Source of the DNA: Scatosoma sp045652785
GTDB taxonomy: Bacteria > Bacillota > Clostridia > Christensenellales > Borkfalkiaceae
NCBI GenBank assembly: GCA_045652785.1
Contig: JAZOLF010000138.1
Coordinates: 1-22,435, forward strand
Direction: 5' to 3'
DNA: 22,435 bases
The position numbers and the translations under genes were made by a program. The notes under the pieces were generated by a model that was not told the origin of the DNA, did no database searches, and was given only the letters and a program-made list of their open reading frames with translations. Position 1 is the first letter of the stretch. Each line of letters starts with the position of its first letter. Positions 14,941-21,815 of the stretch are shown piece by piece.

Positions 14941-14994
14941 CGGTGGCGAAAAGGCTATTTTTCAGGATTTCATGGGGGCAGGGTTGGATTGAAT

Positions 14995-16308
14995 ATGGAT
15001 TTGTTTGATTTTAACAATAACAATCATGAGCAAAATGCAAGGCCGTTGGCGGAGCGGATGCGCGCAAATACGATGGAAGAGTTTATCGGTCAAAAGCACT
15101 TGGTTGCGGAAGGCTCTCTTCTTCGCCGCGCGATTGCGACCGATCGTCTTGGGAGTTGTATTTTTTGGGGGCCGCCAGGCTGCGGGAAAACCACGCTTGC
15201 AAACATTATCGCGTTGGGGACGAATGGGGAGTTTATTAAACTCAACGCCGTGAACGCGGGGGTTGCGGACGTGAAAAAGGCGGTGGATCAGGCGCGGGAC
15301 AATTTGCGTATGTATGGAAAGCGTACATATTTGATGCTCGATGAATGCCACCGTTTCAGCAAGACACAAAGCGACTCGCTTTTGCCTGCGATTGAACAGG
15401 GAACGATTATTTTTATCGGTTCAACCACCGAAAATCCCTATGCGTCGATGACGCCTGCTATCGTTTCCCGCTGTCGGGTGTTTGAATTTAAGCGCTTGAC
15501 GCAGGACGACATTGCCGATGCGGTGCGCAAGGCAATCAAAAGCCGTCACAAGGGCTTGGGGAAGATGAACTTGGTTGTGGATGATCAGGCGATCGACCAT
15601 ATCGCGCGGGTTGCTGGCGGGGATTTGCGTACTGCTTACAACGCTTTGGAGTTGGCTGCACTCACCACGCCCCCCGATGAGCAGGGCGTGATTCACGTGA
15701 CGATTGCGGATGCAGAACAATCCATTCAAAGAAAGGCGCTTTCGTATAGCGAAGATAATTATTACGACTTTTTGTCGGCGTTTTGTAAGTCCTTGCGGGG
15801 GAGCGATGCGAATGCGGCGCTCTACTATGCGCAACGCTTGATTGAAGGGGGCTGTGACCCGATGTTGGTGGCGCGGCGGCTGGTGGTACATTCGGCGGAA
15901 GACGTCGGGATGGCCGATCCAAGAGCCTTGCAAATTGCCACTTCGGCGATGTATGCCCTGCAACATTTAGGAATTCCCGAAGGGATGATTCCTTTATCCG
16001 AAGCGATTATTTATGTTTGCGAAGCGGAAAAAAGCAACTCGGTTGTGGAAGCGATGTACGCCGCGAAAGCGGATGCTGTTTCGGATAGCGACGATCGCGT
16101 ACCTGCGCATTTGAAAGACGTTAGTTATGGCAGCAAGGAAGACAAGGTTGCAAGGCAGGCGTATAAATATCCACACGATTACGGTGGATACGTTGAACAG
16201 CAGTACTTGCCTGATAGCCTGAAAGATAAGGTGTATTACGTTCCCAGCGGGCGCGGATACGAAAAAGAAGTGCTGGAAATTCGCCAGCGTAAGGGGAAGA
16301 AAAAGTAA
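14995..16308 (+). CDS. rarA: Replication-associated recombination AAA+ ATPase RarA (MgsA)
   Basis: RarA/MgsA is a clamp-loader-related AAA+ ATPase acting at stalled replication forks. The 437-residue product has Walker A GPPGCGKTT (59-67), Walker B LMLDECHR (113-120), sensor-1 STTENP, and the C-terminal tetramerisation region including DPMLVARRLVVHSAEDVG. The N-terminus MDLFDF resembles the clamp-binding motif found at the N-terminus of E. coli RarA. The start is ambiguous: ATG at 14995 is 11 bases from AGGG, while an in-frame TTG at 14989 is nearer to that G-rich site. It ends about 60 bp before nrdR. Confidence 0.95.
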   Translation: MDLFDFNNNNHEQNARPLAERMRANTMEEFIGQKHLVAEGSLLRRAIATDRLGSCIFWGPPGCGKTTLANIIALGTNGEFIKLNAVNAGVADVKKAVDQARDNLRMYGKRTYLMLDECHRFSKTQSDSLLPAIEQGTIIFIGSTTENPYASMTPAIVSRCRVFEFKRLTQDDIADAVRKAIKSRHKGLGKMNLVVDDQAIDHIARVAGGDLRTAYNALELAALTTPPDEQGVIHVTIADAEQSIQRKALSYSEDNYYDFLSAFCKSLRGSDANAALYYAQRLIEGGCDPMLVARRLVVHSAEDVGMADPRALQIATSAMYALQHLGIPEGMIPLSEAIIYVCEAEKSNSVVEAMYAAKADAVSDSDDRVPAHLKDVSYGSKEDKVARQAYKYPHDYGGYVEQQYLPDSLKDKVYYVPSGRGYEKEVLEIRQRKGKKK

Positions 16309-16369
16309 GCGTTTTGCCCTTAAAAATGAAAATTACTCAGCCCCATTTACGGGTTTAGGAGAAAAATAA

Positions 16370-16858
16370 ATGAAATGTTTGTATTGTGATTGCACGGATA
16401 GCAAGGTGATTGACTCTCGTTCTTCGGACGATAGAAAAAGTATCCGCCGTCGTAGAGAATGTACCCTTTGTGGAAGACGGTTTACGACCTATGAAACGAT
16501 TGAAGTGACCCCTGTCTTGGTGGTGAAAAATGATGGCACTCGCGAATCATATAACGCGGAAAAAGTGCGCGTTGGTATTGTAAAAGCGTGCGAAAAACGG
16601 GCGGTTTCCGCAGATAAAATTGACGAGATCGTTTCCGATATTTCTAAGCGCGTTTACAATAGTATGGAAAGCGAAATTTCTTCCAAAGAAATCGGGGAAA
16701 TGGTAATGGACGCCTTGAAGGATACCGACGAAGTTGCTTACGTGCGGTATGCATCCGTATATCGTTCGTTTAAGGATATTTCGTCCTTTATGGCGGAACT
16801 GAAAAAGATGATGCGCGACGCGAAGGAAAACAAAAAGGATACGGGGAACGACGCATGA
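16370..16858 (+). CDS. nrdR: Transcriptional repressor NrdR of ribonucleotide reductase genes
   Basis: NrdR senses ATP/dATP and represses ribonucleotide reductase operons. The 162-residue product has an N-terminal zinc ribbon with Cys3/Cys6 and Cys31/Cys34, then the DNA-binding RRRRECTLCGRRFTTYE segment, and an ATP-cone domain (~49-139) starting VLVVKNDGTRE. An AGGAG site precedes the ATG. Its stop overlaps the ispG start by four bases. No ribonucleotide reductase genes are in this window, so it acts in trans. Confidence 0.97.
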   Translation: MKCLYCDCTDSKVIDSRSSDDRKSIRRRRECTLCGRRFTTYETIEVTPVLVVKNDGTRESYNAEKVRVGIVKACEKRAVSADKIDEIVSDISKRVYNSMESEISSKEIGEMVMDALKDTDEVAYVRYASVYRSFKDISSFMAELKKMMRDAKENKKDTGNDA

Positions 16859-17925
16859 CGAATAGATGGAATACAAGGCAAATTTCCGTTGGCGGTGTGA
16901 CGATGGGGGGCGGTGCGCCCGTGCGTATTCAATCTATGACAACCACCAAAACCGCGGACGTGGAAAAGACTTTGGCGCAAATTTCGGCGCTCAAAAATGC
17001 GGGCTGTGAGATTGTGCGCGTTGCGGTTGCGGATGAAAAGGACGCCGCAGCGATCAAACAAGTGGTTGCTGCCAGCGGCTTGCCCGTGGTTGCGGATATT
17101 CATTTTTCCTATCGTTTGGCGGTGGCGGCGATTGAAAACGGTGCGCACAAAGTACGCATCAACCCTGGCAATATCGGCGGGGAAGAAAAGATAAAATACG
17201 TGGCGGATTGCGTTAAGGCGCACCATATTCCCGTGCGGGTAGGCTCGAACACGGGGAGCATTGAGCCACACTTTTTGAAAGAGTATGGCAGAAGTGCGCA
17301 GGCACTTGTTGAAAGTGCGCTGTATAACGTAGCGGCTCTGGAAAAATTTGGGGTGCAGGATATTGCGATTTCGGTGAAAGCGTCGGACGTTCCGATGACC
17401 GTGAACGCGTACATGCTCCTGGCAAATCGTACTTCCTACCCCCTGCACGTCGGGGTGACGGAAGCGGGTACGACCGCCAGCGGGATTGTAAAAAGTTCGG
17501 TGGGGATCGGTGCGCTGTTGTTGCAGGGGATCGGGGATACGCTCCGCGTTTCCTTGACGGACGATCCCGTACAAGAAGTGTATGCGGCAAAACGAATTTT
17601 GCAGGCGTGCGGCTTGGAAGAGAATTACGTAGAAGTGGTTTCCTGTCCTACTTGCGGGAGATGCAGTTGGGACAGTATGGCACTCGCAAAGGAAGTGGCG
17701 GACTTTGTGCTGCCTTACCAAAAAAAGGCGAAAGTGGCGGTGATGGGGTGCGTTGTCAACGGCCCTGGTGAAGCCAAAGACGCGGATTTGGGTATTGCGG
17801 GCGGCGACGGATATTGTTTGCTGTTCAAAAAAGGCGAACCCTATTTAAAAGTGGAAGCAAGCGCGGCGAAAACGACTTTTTTGCAGGCGTTAAAGGAATT
17901 GTTGAAAGATGGACAGAACGGCTGA
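16855..17925 (+). CDS. ispG: 4-hydroxy-3-methylbut-2-enyl diphosphate synthase (IspG/GcpE)
   Basis: An iron-sulfur enzyme of the MEP pathway that converts MEcPP to HMBPP for isoprenoid synthesis. The 356-residue product has a TIM-barrel part starting with the signature PVRIQSMTTTKT and a C-terminal cluster domain. The 4Fe-4S ligands are Cys264, Cys267, Cys299 and Glu306, the same spacing as in E. coli IspG; the second motif reads GCVVNGPGEA. Start ATG overlaps the nrdR stop (ATGA). Neighbouring dxr and rseP, often upstream in Bacillota, are missing, but the downstream PolC-like gene keeps the usual ispG-polC order and overlaps ispG by 17 bp. Confidence 0.97.
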   Translation: MTNRWNTRQISVGGVTMGGGAPVRIQSMTTTKTADVEKTLAQISALKNAGCEIVRVAVADEKDAAAIKQVVAASGLPVVADIHFSYRLAVAAIENGAHKVRINPGNIGGEEKIKYVADCVKAHHIPVRVGSNTGSIEPHFLKEYGRSAQALVESALYNVAALEKFGVQDIAISVKASDVPMTVNAYMLLANRTSYPLHVGVTEAGTTASGIVKSSVGIGALLLQGIGDTLRVSLTDDPVQEVYAAKRILQACGLEENYVEVVSCPTCGRCSWDSMALAKEVADFVLPYQKKAKVAVMGCVVNGPGEAKDADLGIAGGDGYCLLFKKGEPYLKVEASAAKTTFLQALKELLKDGQNG

Positions 17926-19483
17926 GTACCTGCGCTCGATACGCGCGATCAATGGATTAAAGAACGCAGTTTTGGAAGGGATTTGCGTTTATAAACGGGA
18001 AAAAATAGTGGAGTTTTCGTTGATTACCGACCGCTCTTTTTCGGCGTTCGATGAAAACGATGCACAGGAAATTACGCAAAGATTCCTGCCCGATGGGTTC
18101 CGCGCAAAGGTAAAAATTGTCAAACGCTTGGTGGACGAAGAACTGTTGCAGGAGTGTATCTTTTCCTTTGTGACGGAAAACTATCCTGCCGCCGCGGCGT
18201 TTTTAAAAAAAGATGACGTGAAGGTGGAACTTGTCGGCGGGGTTGCAAACTTTTTCTTTGAAGTTGCAACGGATGAAAAATCGTTGTTCGACACGGGAAA
18301 AGTGTTGGATGCGGTGTGTGCGCACCTGTCGTCTAAGTACTGCGGACGCTTTATGGGTAACGTCCGTTTGGTAGAGAAAAAACGGGATACGGCGTTCTTG
18401 CATGAACCTGCAATTGAGCGCGAAGAAGCTTTCGTTTCGGAGATCCGTACATTCCCGATTGAAAATTATCAAAAAATTGACGGTGCGGATACTCTGCCCA
18501 CAGAAGCGGTATATATCGCGGATATGGGATGTATGGATGGGACGTTTGCCGTTTGCGGACAAATTACCTTTTTCGAAGAAAAAAAATACGTAAAACGCAA
18601 CGAAAAAACGGGCGAAGACGTGGAAAAAACAAGATATTCGGTGTCCATTTCCGATGGCTCGGGTATGCTCCGTTGTACCTACTTCCCCAAGAAAGCAACG
18701 GAAGAAAAAATTAAGGAATTGCAACAGGGCAACCAAATCGTGATTATCGGCTCAAACGAAGAGTTTAACGGCCATCCGTCCTTTAAGGCGGGAAAAATCA
18801 ATTTGGGGCGTCCCCCCGAAGGGTTTGTGCCGCAGGCAAAAGCATCCAAGCCTGTGCCGAAATTTTACCGCACCGTATTCCCCGAACCGTACGTGCAATA
18901 CAAGCAGGCGGGATTTTTTGATGCGACCGAAAAACCTGAGGCGCTTAAAGGCAAAACAGTTGTGGTGTTTGACTTGGAAACGACGGGTTTGGTTTGGCAG
19001 CCGTCTATGGGTAAGATGGATAAGATTATCGAAGTGGGGGCTGTGAAACTTGTTGACGGTGAAATTTGCGAAAAGTTTGCGTCGTTTGTTGCTTGCACGG
19101 ATCGGCTTTCGCAAAAAATTATCGAACTCACGGGCATCCACGATGAAGATTTAATCGGTGCGCCGACCATTGATAAGGTGATTGCAGACTTCTTTAAGTT
19201 CGTCGATGGGGCAATTTTGGTTGGGCATAACGTCAATTTCGACTATGGGTTCGTTCGCCACTATGGCAAGGACAATGGGTACGTGTTCTCGAACCCTGCA
19301 CTCGATACGGTCACTTTGGCACAGGAACAGTTGGCAGCAGTCGGGCTTGCGAACTATAAATTGAACACGATTGCCGAATATTACGGTTTCGAATTTAATC
19401 ACCATCGTGCGTTTGAAGATGCGGCGACGACGGCAAAAATCTTTGTCGAACTCATCAAAAAGCGCGGTTCTTTGCCTATATAA
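17909..19483 (+). CDS. PolC-derived protein: N-terminal + OB + DEDDh exonuclease, no PHP or polymerase domain
   Basis: This gene occupies the position of polC, between ispG and rimP, but encodes 524 residues instead of about 1,400-1,450. Residues 1-~190 resemble the PolC N-terminal region. Residues ~200-300 form the OB domain (VCGQITFFEE, YSVSISDGSGML). Residues ~349-520 form a proofreading exonuclease with all catalytic residues: Asp355 and Glu357 (FDLETTGL), Asp445 (HNVNFDYGF), His499 and Asp504 (HHRAFEDAATT). In normal PolC the first half of the PHP domain (HLHT motif) separates OB from exonuclease; here only a ~45-residue linker is present, and no polymerase follows the exonuclease. The linker contains QAGFF (333-337), similar to a clamp-binding motif. 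It is expected to act as a stand-alone 3'-5' exonuclease. A remnant of a lost PolC is the alternative. Confidence 0.9.
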   Translation: MDRTAEYLRSIRAINGLKNAVLEGICVYKREKIVEFSLITDRSFSAFDENDAQEITQRFLPDGFRAKVKIVKRLVDEELLQECIFSFVTENYPAAAAFLKKDDVKVELVGGVANFFFEVATDEKSLFDTGKVLDAVCAHLSSKYCGRFMGNVRLVEKKRDTAFLHEPAIEREEAFVSEIRTFPIENYQKIDGADTLPTEAVYIADMGCMDGTFAVCGQITFFEEKKYVKRNEKTGEDVEKTRYSVSISDGSGMLRCTYFPKKATEEKIKELQQGNQIVIIGSNEEFNGHPSFKAGKINLGRPPEGFVPQAKASKPVPKFYRTVFPEPYVQYKQAGFFDATEKPEALKGKTVVVFDLETTGLVWQPSMGKMDKIIEVGAVKLVDGEICEKFASFVACTDRLSQKIIELTGIHDEDLIGAPTIDKVIADFFKFVDGAILVGHNVNFDYGFVRHYGKDNGYVFSNPALDTVTLAQEQLAAVGLANYKLNTIAEYYGFEFNHHRAFEDAATTAKIFVELIKKRGSLPI

Positions 19484-19497
19484 TCGTGTGCATAGGA

Positions 19498-19515
19498 AAT
19501 TTCTTTTAAGAAATT
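19498..19515. repeat. AT-rich perfect dyad after the PolC-like gene
   Basis: AATTTCTT (19498-19505) and AAGAAATT (19508-19515) are perfect inverted copies around TT. There is no T-run and the stem is weak, so it is not a convincing terminator. It may be an upstream element of the rimP promoter. Confidence 0.35.
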
Positions 19516-19527
19516 ACGAAAAAATGC

Positions 19528-19556
19528 TTGCGTAATGCAAAAAATCGTGCTATAAT
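19528..19556 (+). promoter_or_regulatory. Sigma-A promoter of the rimP-nusA-infB operon
   Basis: TTGCGT (19528-19533), a 17-base spacer and TATAAT (19551-19556) give a good match with optimal spacing. Transcription should start near 19563, leaving a leader of about 65 bases before rimP. Confidence 0.88.
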
Positions 19557-19581
19557 AAAGATACTTAATAATGCTTTTGTT

Positions 19582-19610
19582 ATTGAGAGTGGTTTCGGGC
19601 CACTCTCAAT
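19582..19610 (+). promoter_or_regulatory. Stem-loop in the rimP leader
   Basis: ATTGAGAGTGG (19582-19592) pairs perfectly over 11 bp with CCACTCTCAAT (19600-19610) around TTTCGGG. It lies wholly in the 5' UTR. CTTTATATAA follows, so there is no proper T-run. A GAGTGG...CCACTC hairpin before rimP (ylxS) is, to my recollection, common in Bacillota and may regulate the operon. Confidence 0.75.
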
Positions 19611-19629
19611 CTTTATATAAGGGGGTTTT

Positions 19630-20094
19630 ATGAAGGTAAAAACGATAGAAGAAATCCAAATCGCCCTGCAACCGATTGCCGATGAAATGGGCATCGAAAT
19701 CGTCGAAGTGGAGTTTAAGCAAGGCCGTGAACCTGCACTCACCATTTACATCGATACTGAAAACGGGGTGGATTTGAACACTTGTGAAGCGTTCCACCGT
19801 GCGATTGATCCCGTGCTGGATGAAGTGGATCCCACGTTCGGGCTGCCTTACACGCTCAATGTATCCAGCCCTGGTGTGGATAGACCGCTCAAAACCGCGC
19901 GTGACTACGAAAAGTGTATGGGCAAGAAAGTGGAAGTGAAACTCTTTGCTCCTATGCAAGGGAAAAAGTTTTTTGAAGCGACTTTGGTCGGATACGACGA
20001 GCATTGCGTTTCGATTGACTTGGACGGGAGCGTACTCAAACTGGAAAAAAGCAAGATTGCAAAGATCAACCGCGCAATCGAATTTAATTTTTAA
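19630..20094 (+). CDS. rimP: Ribosome maturation factor RimP
   Basis: RimP binds free 30S precursors and helps their final assembly. The 154-residue product has the two-domain layout of the family: an N-terminal domain with MGIEIVEVEFKQGREPALTIYID and the signature LNVSSPGVDRPLKTARDYEK, then an SH3-like C-terminal domain ending in AKINRAIEF. An AAGGGGG site precedes the ATG. It is the first gene of the rimP-nusA-ylxR-ylxQ-infB operon and follows its own promoter and leader hairpin. Confidence 0.97.
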   Translation: MKVKTIEEIQIALQPIADEMGIEIVEVEFKQGREPALTIYIDTENGVDLNTCEAFHRAIDPVLDEVDPTFGLPYTLNVSSPGVDRPLKTARDYEKCMGKKVEVKLFAPMQGKKFFEATLVGYDEHCVSIDLDGSVLKLEKSKIAKINRAIEFNF

Positions 20095-20134
20095 TTACGA
20101 AAAATAATACAGGATTTCAATAGGAGATACAATT

Positions 20135-21226
20135 ATGGATAATAAGGAATTTTTTGCGGCACTCACCGATTTAGCGAGAGAAAAGGGCATCAGCGAAGAA
20201 GCGTTTTTGGAAACGTTGAAAAATGCGCTTGCATCTGCTTACAAAAAGCAATACGATGGCGGCGCAGAAGTAATCGTGGAAGCAAACCTTGATCTGGGTA
20301 CAATTTCGTTTAAGGCGGTGAAACACGTTGTAGAAGTGGTGGAAGATAAGGATAAGGAAATTTCGTTGGAAGATGCGCAGGCTTTGGATGCAAGACACCA
20401 AGTTGGCGATACCATCGTTCGATCCTTTGTTCCCGACGACTTCGGTCGTATCGCGGCGCAAACTGCTCGACAAGTAATTTTGCAAAAATTGCACGAAGCG
20501 GAAAGAGATAGCACCTACTCGGCGTTCTCCGACAAGGAAGGCGAATTGATGACGGGCGTTATCCGTAAAATTGACGAAAGAAACGTATACGTAGAACTTG
20601 GGGATAAGAAAATCGAAGGCGTGATGCCCCCCCAAGACAGAGTTCCCACCGAACGTTATAACATCGGCGATACCATTAAAGTATTCGTAAAACGTGTAAA
20701 GAACAGCGGTAGAAATTCTCAAATCGTGGTTTCCAGAACGGCGCCCGGCTTGGTAAAGAAACTCTTCGAAGAACAAGTGCCTGAAATCGCACAAGGGATT
20801 GTCGAAGTGAAAGAAGTTGCTCGTGAAGCGGGCCACAGAACGAAGATCGCTATCTGTTCTTCCGATGCAAGAGTTGACGCTGTCGGCGCGTGCGTTGGTA
20901 ATCGCGGTGCAAGAGTAAACGCGGTGGTGGAAGAACTCGGTGGTGAAAAGATAGACATCATTCTTTGGGACGAAAATCCCCTTGCGTTCATCTTTAAGGC
21001 ATTGTCGCCTGCAACGGTGAACTCGGTGACCATTCGCGGTGAAAAGAGCGCAATGGCGGTTGTTCCTGATGATAAACTCTCGCTTGCAATCGGCCGTGAT
21101 GGTCAAAACGCAAGACTTGCGGCAAGATTGACCGGTTGGAAGATTGACGTGAAATCGGCATCTTCCCCCGAAGCGTTGGCTTTGGCTGCTGAACAGGAAA
21201 CCGAAGAAGGAGTAGATGAAGAATAA
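20135..21226 (+). CDS. nusA: Transcription elongation/termination factor NusA
   Basis: NusA binds RNA polymerase and nascent RNA to control pausing, termination and antitermination. The 363-residue product has the short Bacillota architecture: an RNA polymerase-binding N-terminal domain (FFAALTDLAREKGISEEAF), an S1 domain (about 135-200, GVIRKIDERNVYVELG), and two KH domains containing CVGNRGARVNAV and LAIGRDGQNARLAARLTGW. The proteobacterial acidic C-terminal repeats are absent, as expected. It lies 40 bp after rimP with TAGGAG as RBS, and its end overlaps ylxR. NusA may regulate this operon through the leader. Confidence 0.98.
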   Translation: MDNKEFFAALTDLAREKGISEEAFLETLKNALASAYKKQYDGGAEVIVEANLDLGTISFKAVKHVVEVVEDKDKEISLEDAQALDARHQVGDTIVRSFVPDDFGRIAAQTARQVILQKLHEAERDSTYSAFSDKEGELMTGVIRKIDERNVYVELGDKKIEGVMPPQDRVPTERYNIGDTIKVFVKRVKNSGRNSQIVVSRTAPGLVKKLFEEQVPEIAQGIVEVKEVAREAGHRTKIAICSSDARVDAVGACVGNRGARVNAVVEELGGEKIDIILWDENPLAFIFKALSPATVNSVTIRGEKSAMAVVPDDKLSLAIGRDGQNARLAARLTGWKIDVKSASSPEALALAAEQETEEGVDEE

Positions 21227-21494
21227 TATGGCGAAAGGTAAAATCCCCCTTCGTATGTGTATCGCGTGTAGAACGATGCAGCCCAAAAAAGAAATGCTGC
21301 GCGTTGTGCGAAACGCAGACGGGGAAATTTATCCGGACTACACAGGGAAGGCTCCGGGGCGTGGCGCGTATATTTGCGCGGCGGAAGATTGTCGAAAAAA
21401 ATTAGAGAGCAAGAAACTGCTGAATAAGGCTTTTGCGGCGGCTGTTCCCCAAGACGTGTATGAAAAGATCGGGGGAGAACAACGTGAACCATAA
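21216..21494 (+). CDS. ylxR: YlxR/RnpM RNA-binding protein
   Basis: A small RNA-binding protein of the YlxR family; the family member RnpM has been reported to modulate RNase P. The ~92-residue product has the signature KIPLRMCIACRTMQPKKEMLR split here as PLRMCIACR and QPKKEMLRVV, then GRGAYIC. The start is ambiguous. ATG 21216 overlaps the end of nusA and has AAGGAG only 3 bases upstream; ATG 21228 lies just after the nusA stop and could be reached by coupled reinitiation. The order nusA-ylxR-ylxQ-infB is standard in Bacillota. Confidence 0.93.
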   Translation: MKNNMAKGKIPLRMCIACRTMQPKKEMLRVVRNADGEIYPDYTGKAPGRGAYICAAEDCRKKLESKKLLNKAFAAAVPQDVYEKIGGEQREP

Positions 21495-21810
21495 ACTTGC
21501 ATCTTATTTTGGATTTTGCGTTCGTAGCGGTAAAATCGTGTACGGCGTGGATGACATCGAAAAACAAAAAAAATCCGTGTTCTTGATTGTGATAGACGGC
21601 GAGATGGGTGAGAGTTCGAAGAAAACTGCCCTGAAAGCAAAAGAAAAGTTCGCTTGTCCGCTACTGGTTGCCAAAAACGGCACGTTGGCGGAACTTGTGC
21701 ATAAGCCTGCTGTGAAAGCGGTGGCGATCAAGGACGTTCACTTGGCGCAGGCAATCCTGTCCGTGTTGGATAGCGAGCCCTGCCTGAAAATGTATGGAGG
21801 AAACAACTGA
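21484..21810 (+). CDS. ylxQ: YlxQ, L7Ae-family ribosomal/RNA-binding protein
   Basis: A 108-residue protein of the L7Ae/L30e family, expected to bind kink-turn-like RNA; its cellular target in bacteria is not well defined. Features are NHKLASYFGFCVRSGKIVYG at the N-terminus, SSKKTALKAKEKFACP, and a C-terminal hydrophobic helix AVAIKDVHLAQAIL. The GTG at 21484 is chosen because GGGGGAG (21470-21476) lies 7 bases upstream; it overlaps the end of ylxR, which suggests translational coupling. Its own 3' end contains the ribosome binding site for infB. Confidence 0.92.
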   Translation: MNHKLASYFGFCVRSGKIVYGVDDIEKQKKSVFLIVIDGEMGESSKKTALKAKEKFACPLLVAKNGTLAELVHKPAVKAVAIKDVHLAQAILSVLDSEPCLKMYGGNN

Positions 21811-21815
21811 AATCT

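Noticed and set aside
17909..19483. Simple premature stop or frameshift in a normal polC
   Set aside because: The sequence after 19483 has no polymerase or PHP coding in any frame; a promoter and rimP follow at once. The PHP segment before the exonuclease is missing too.
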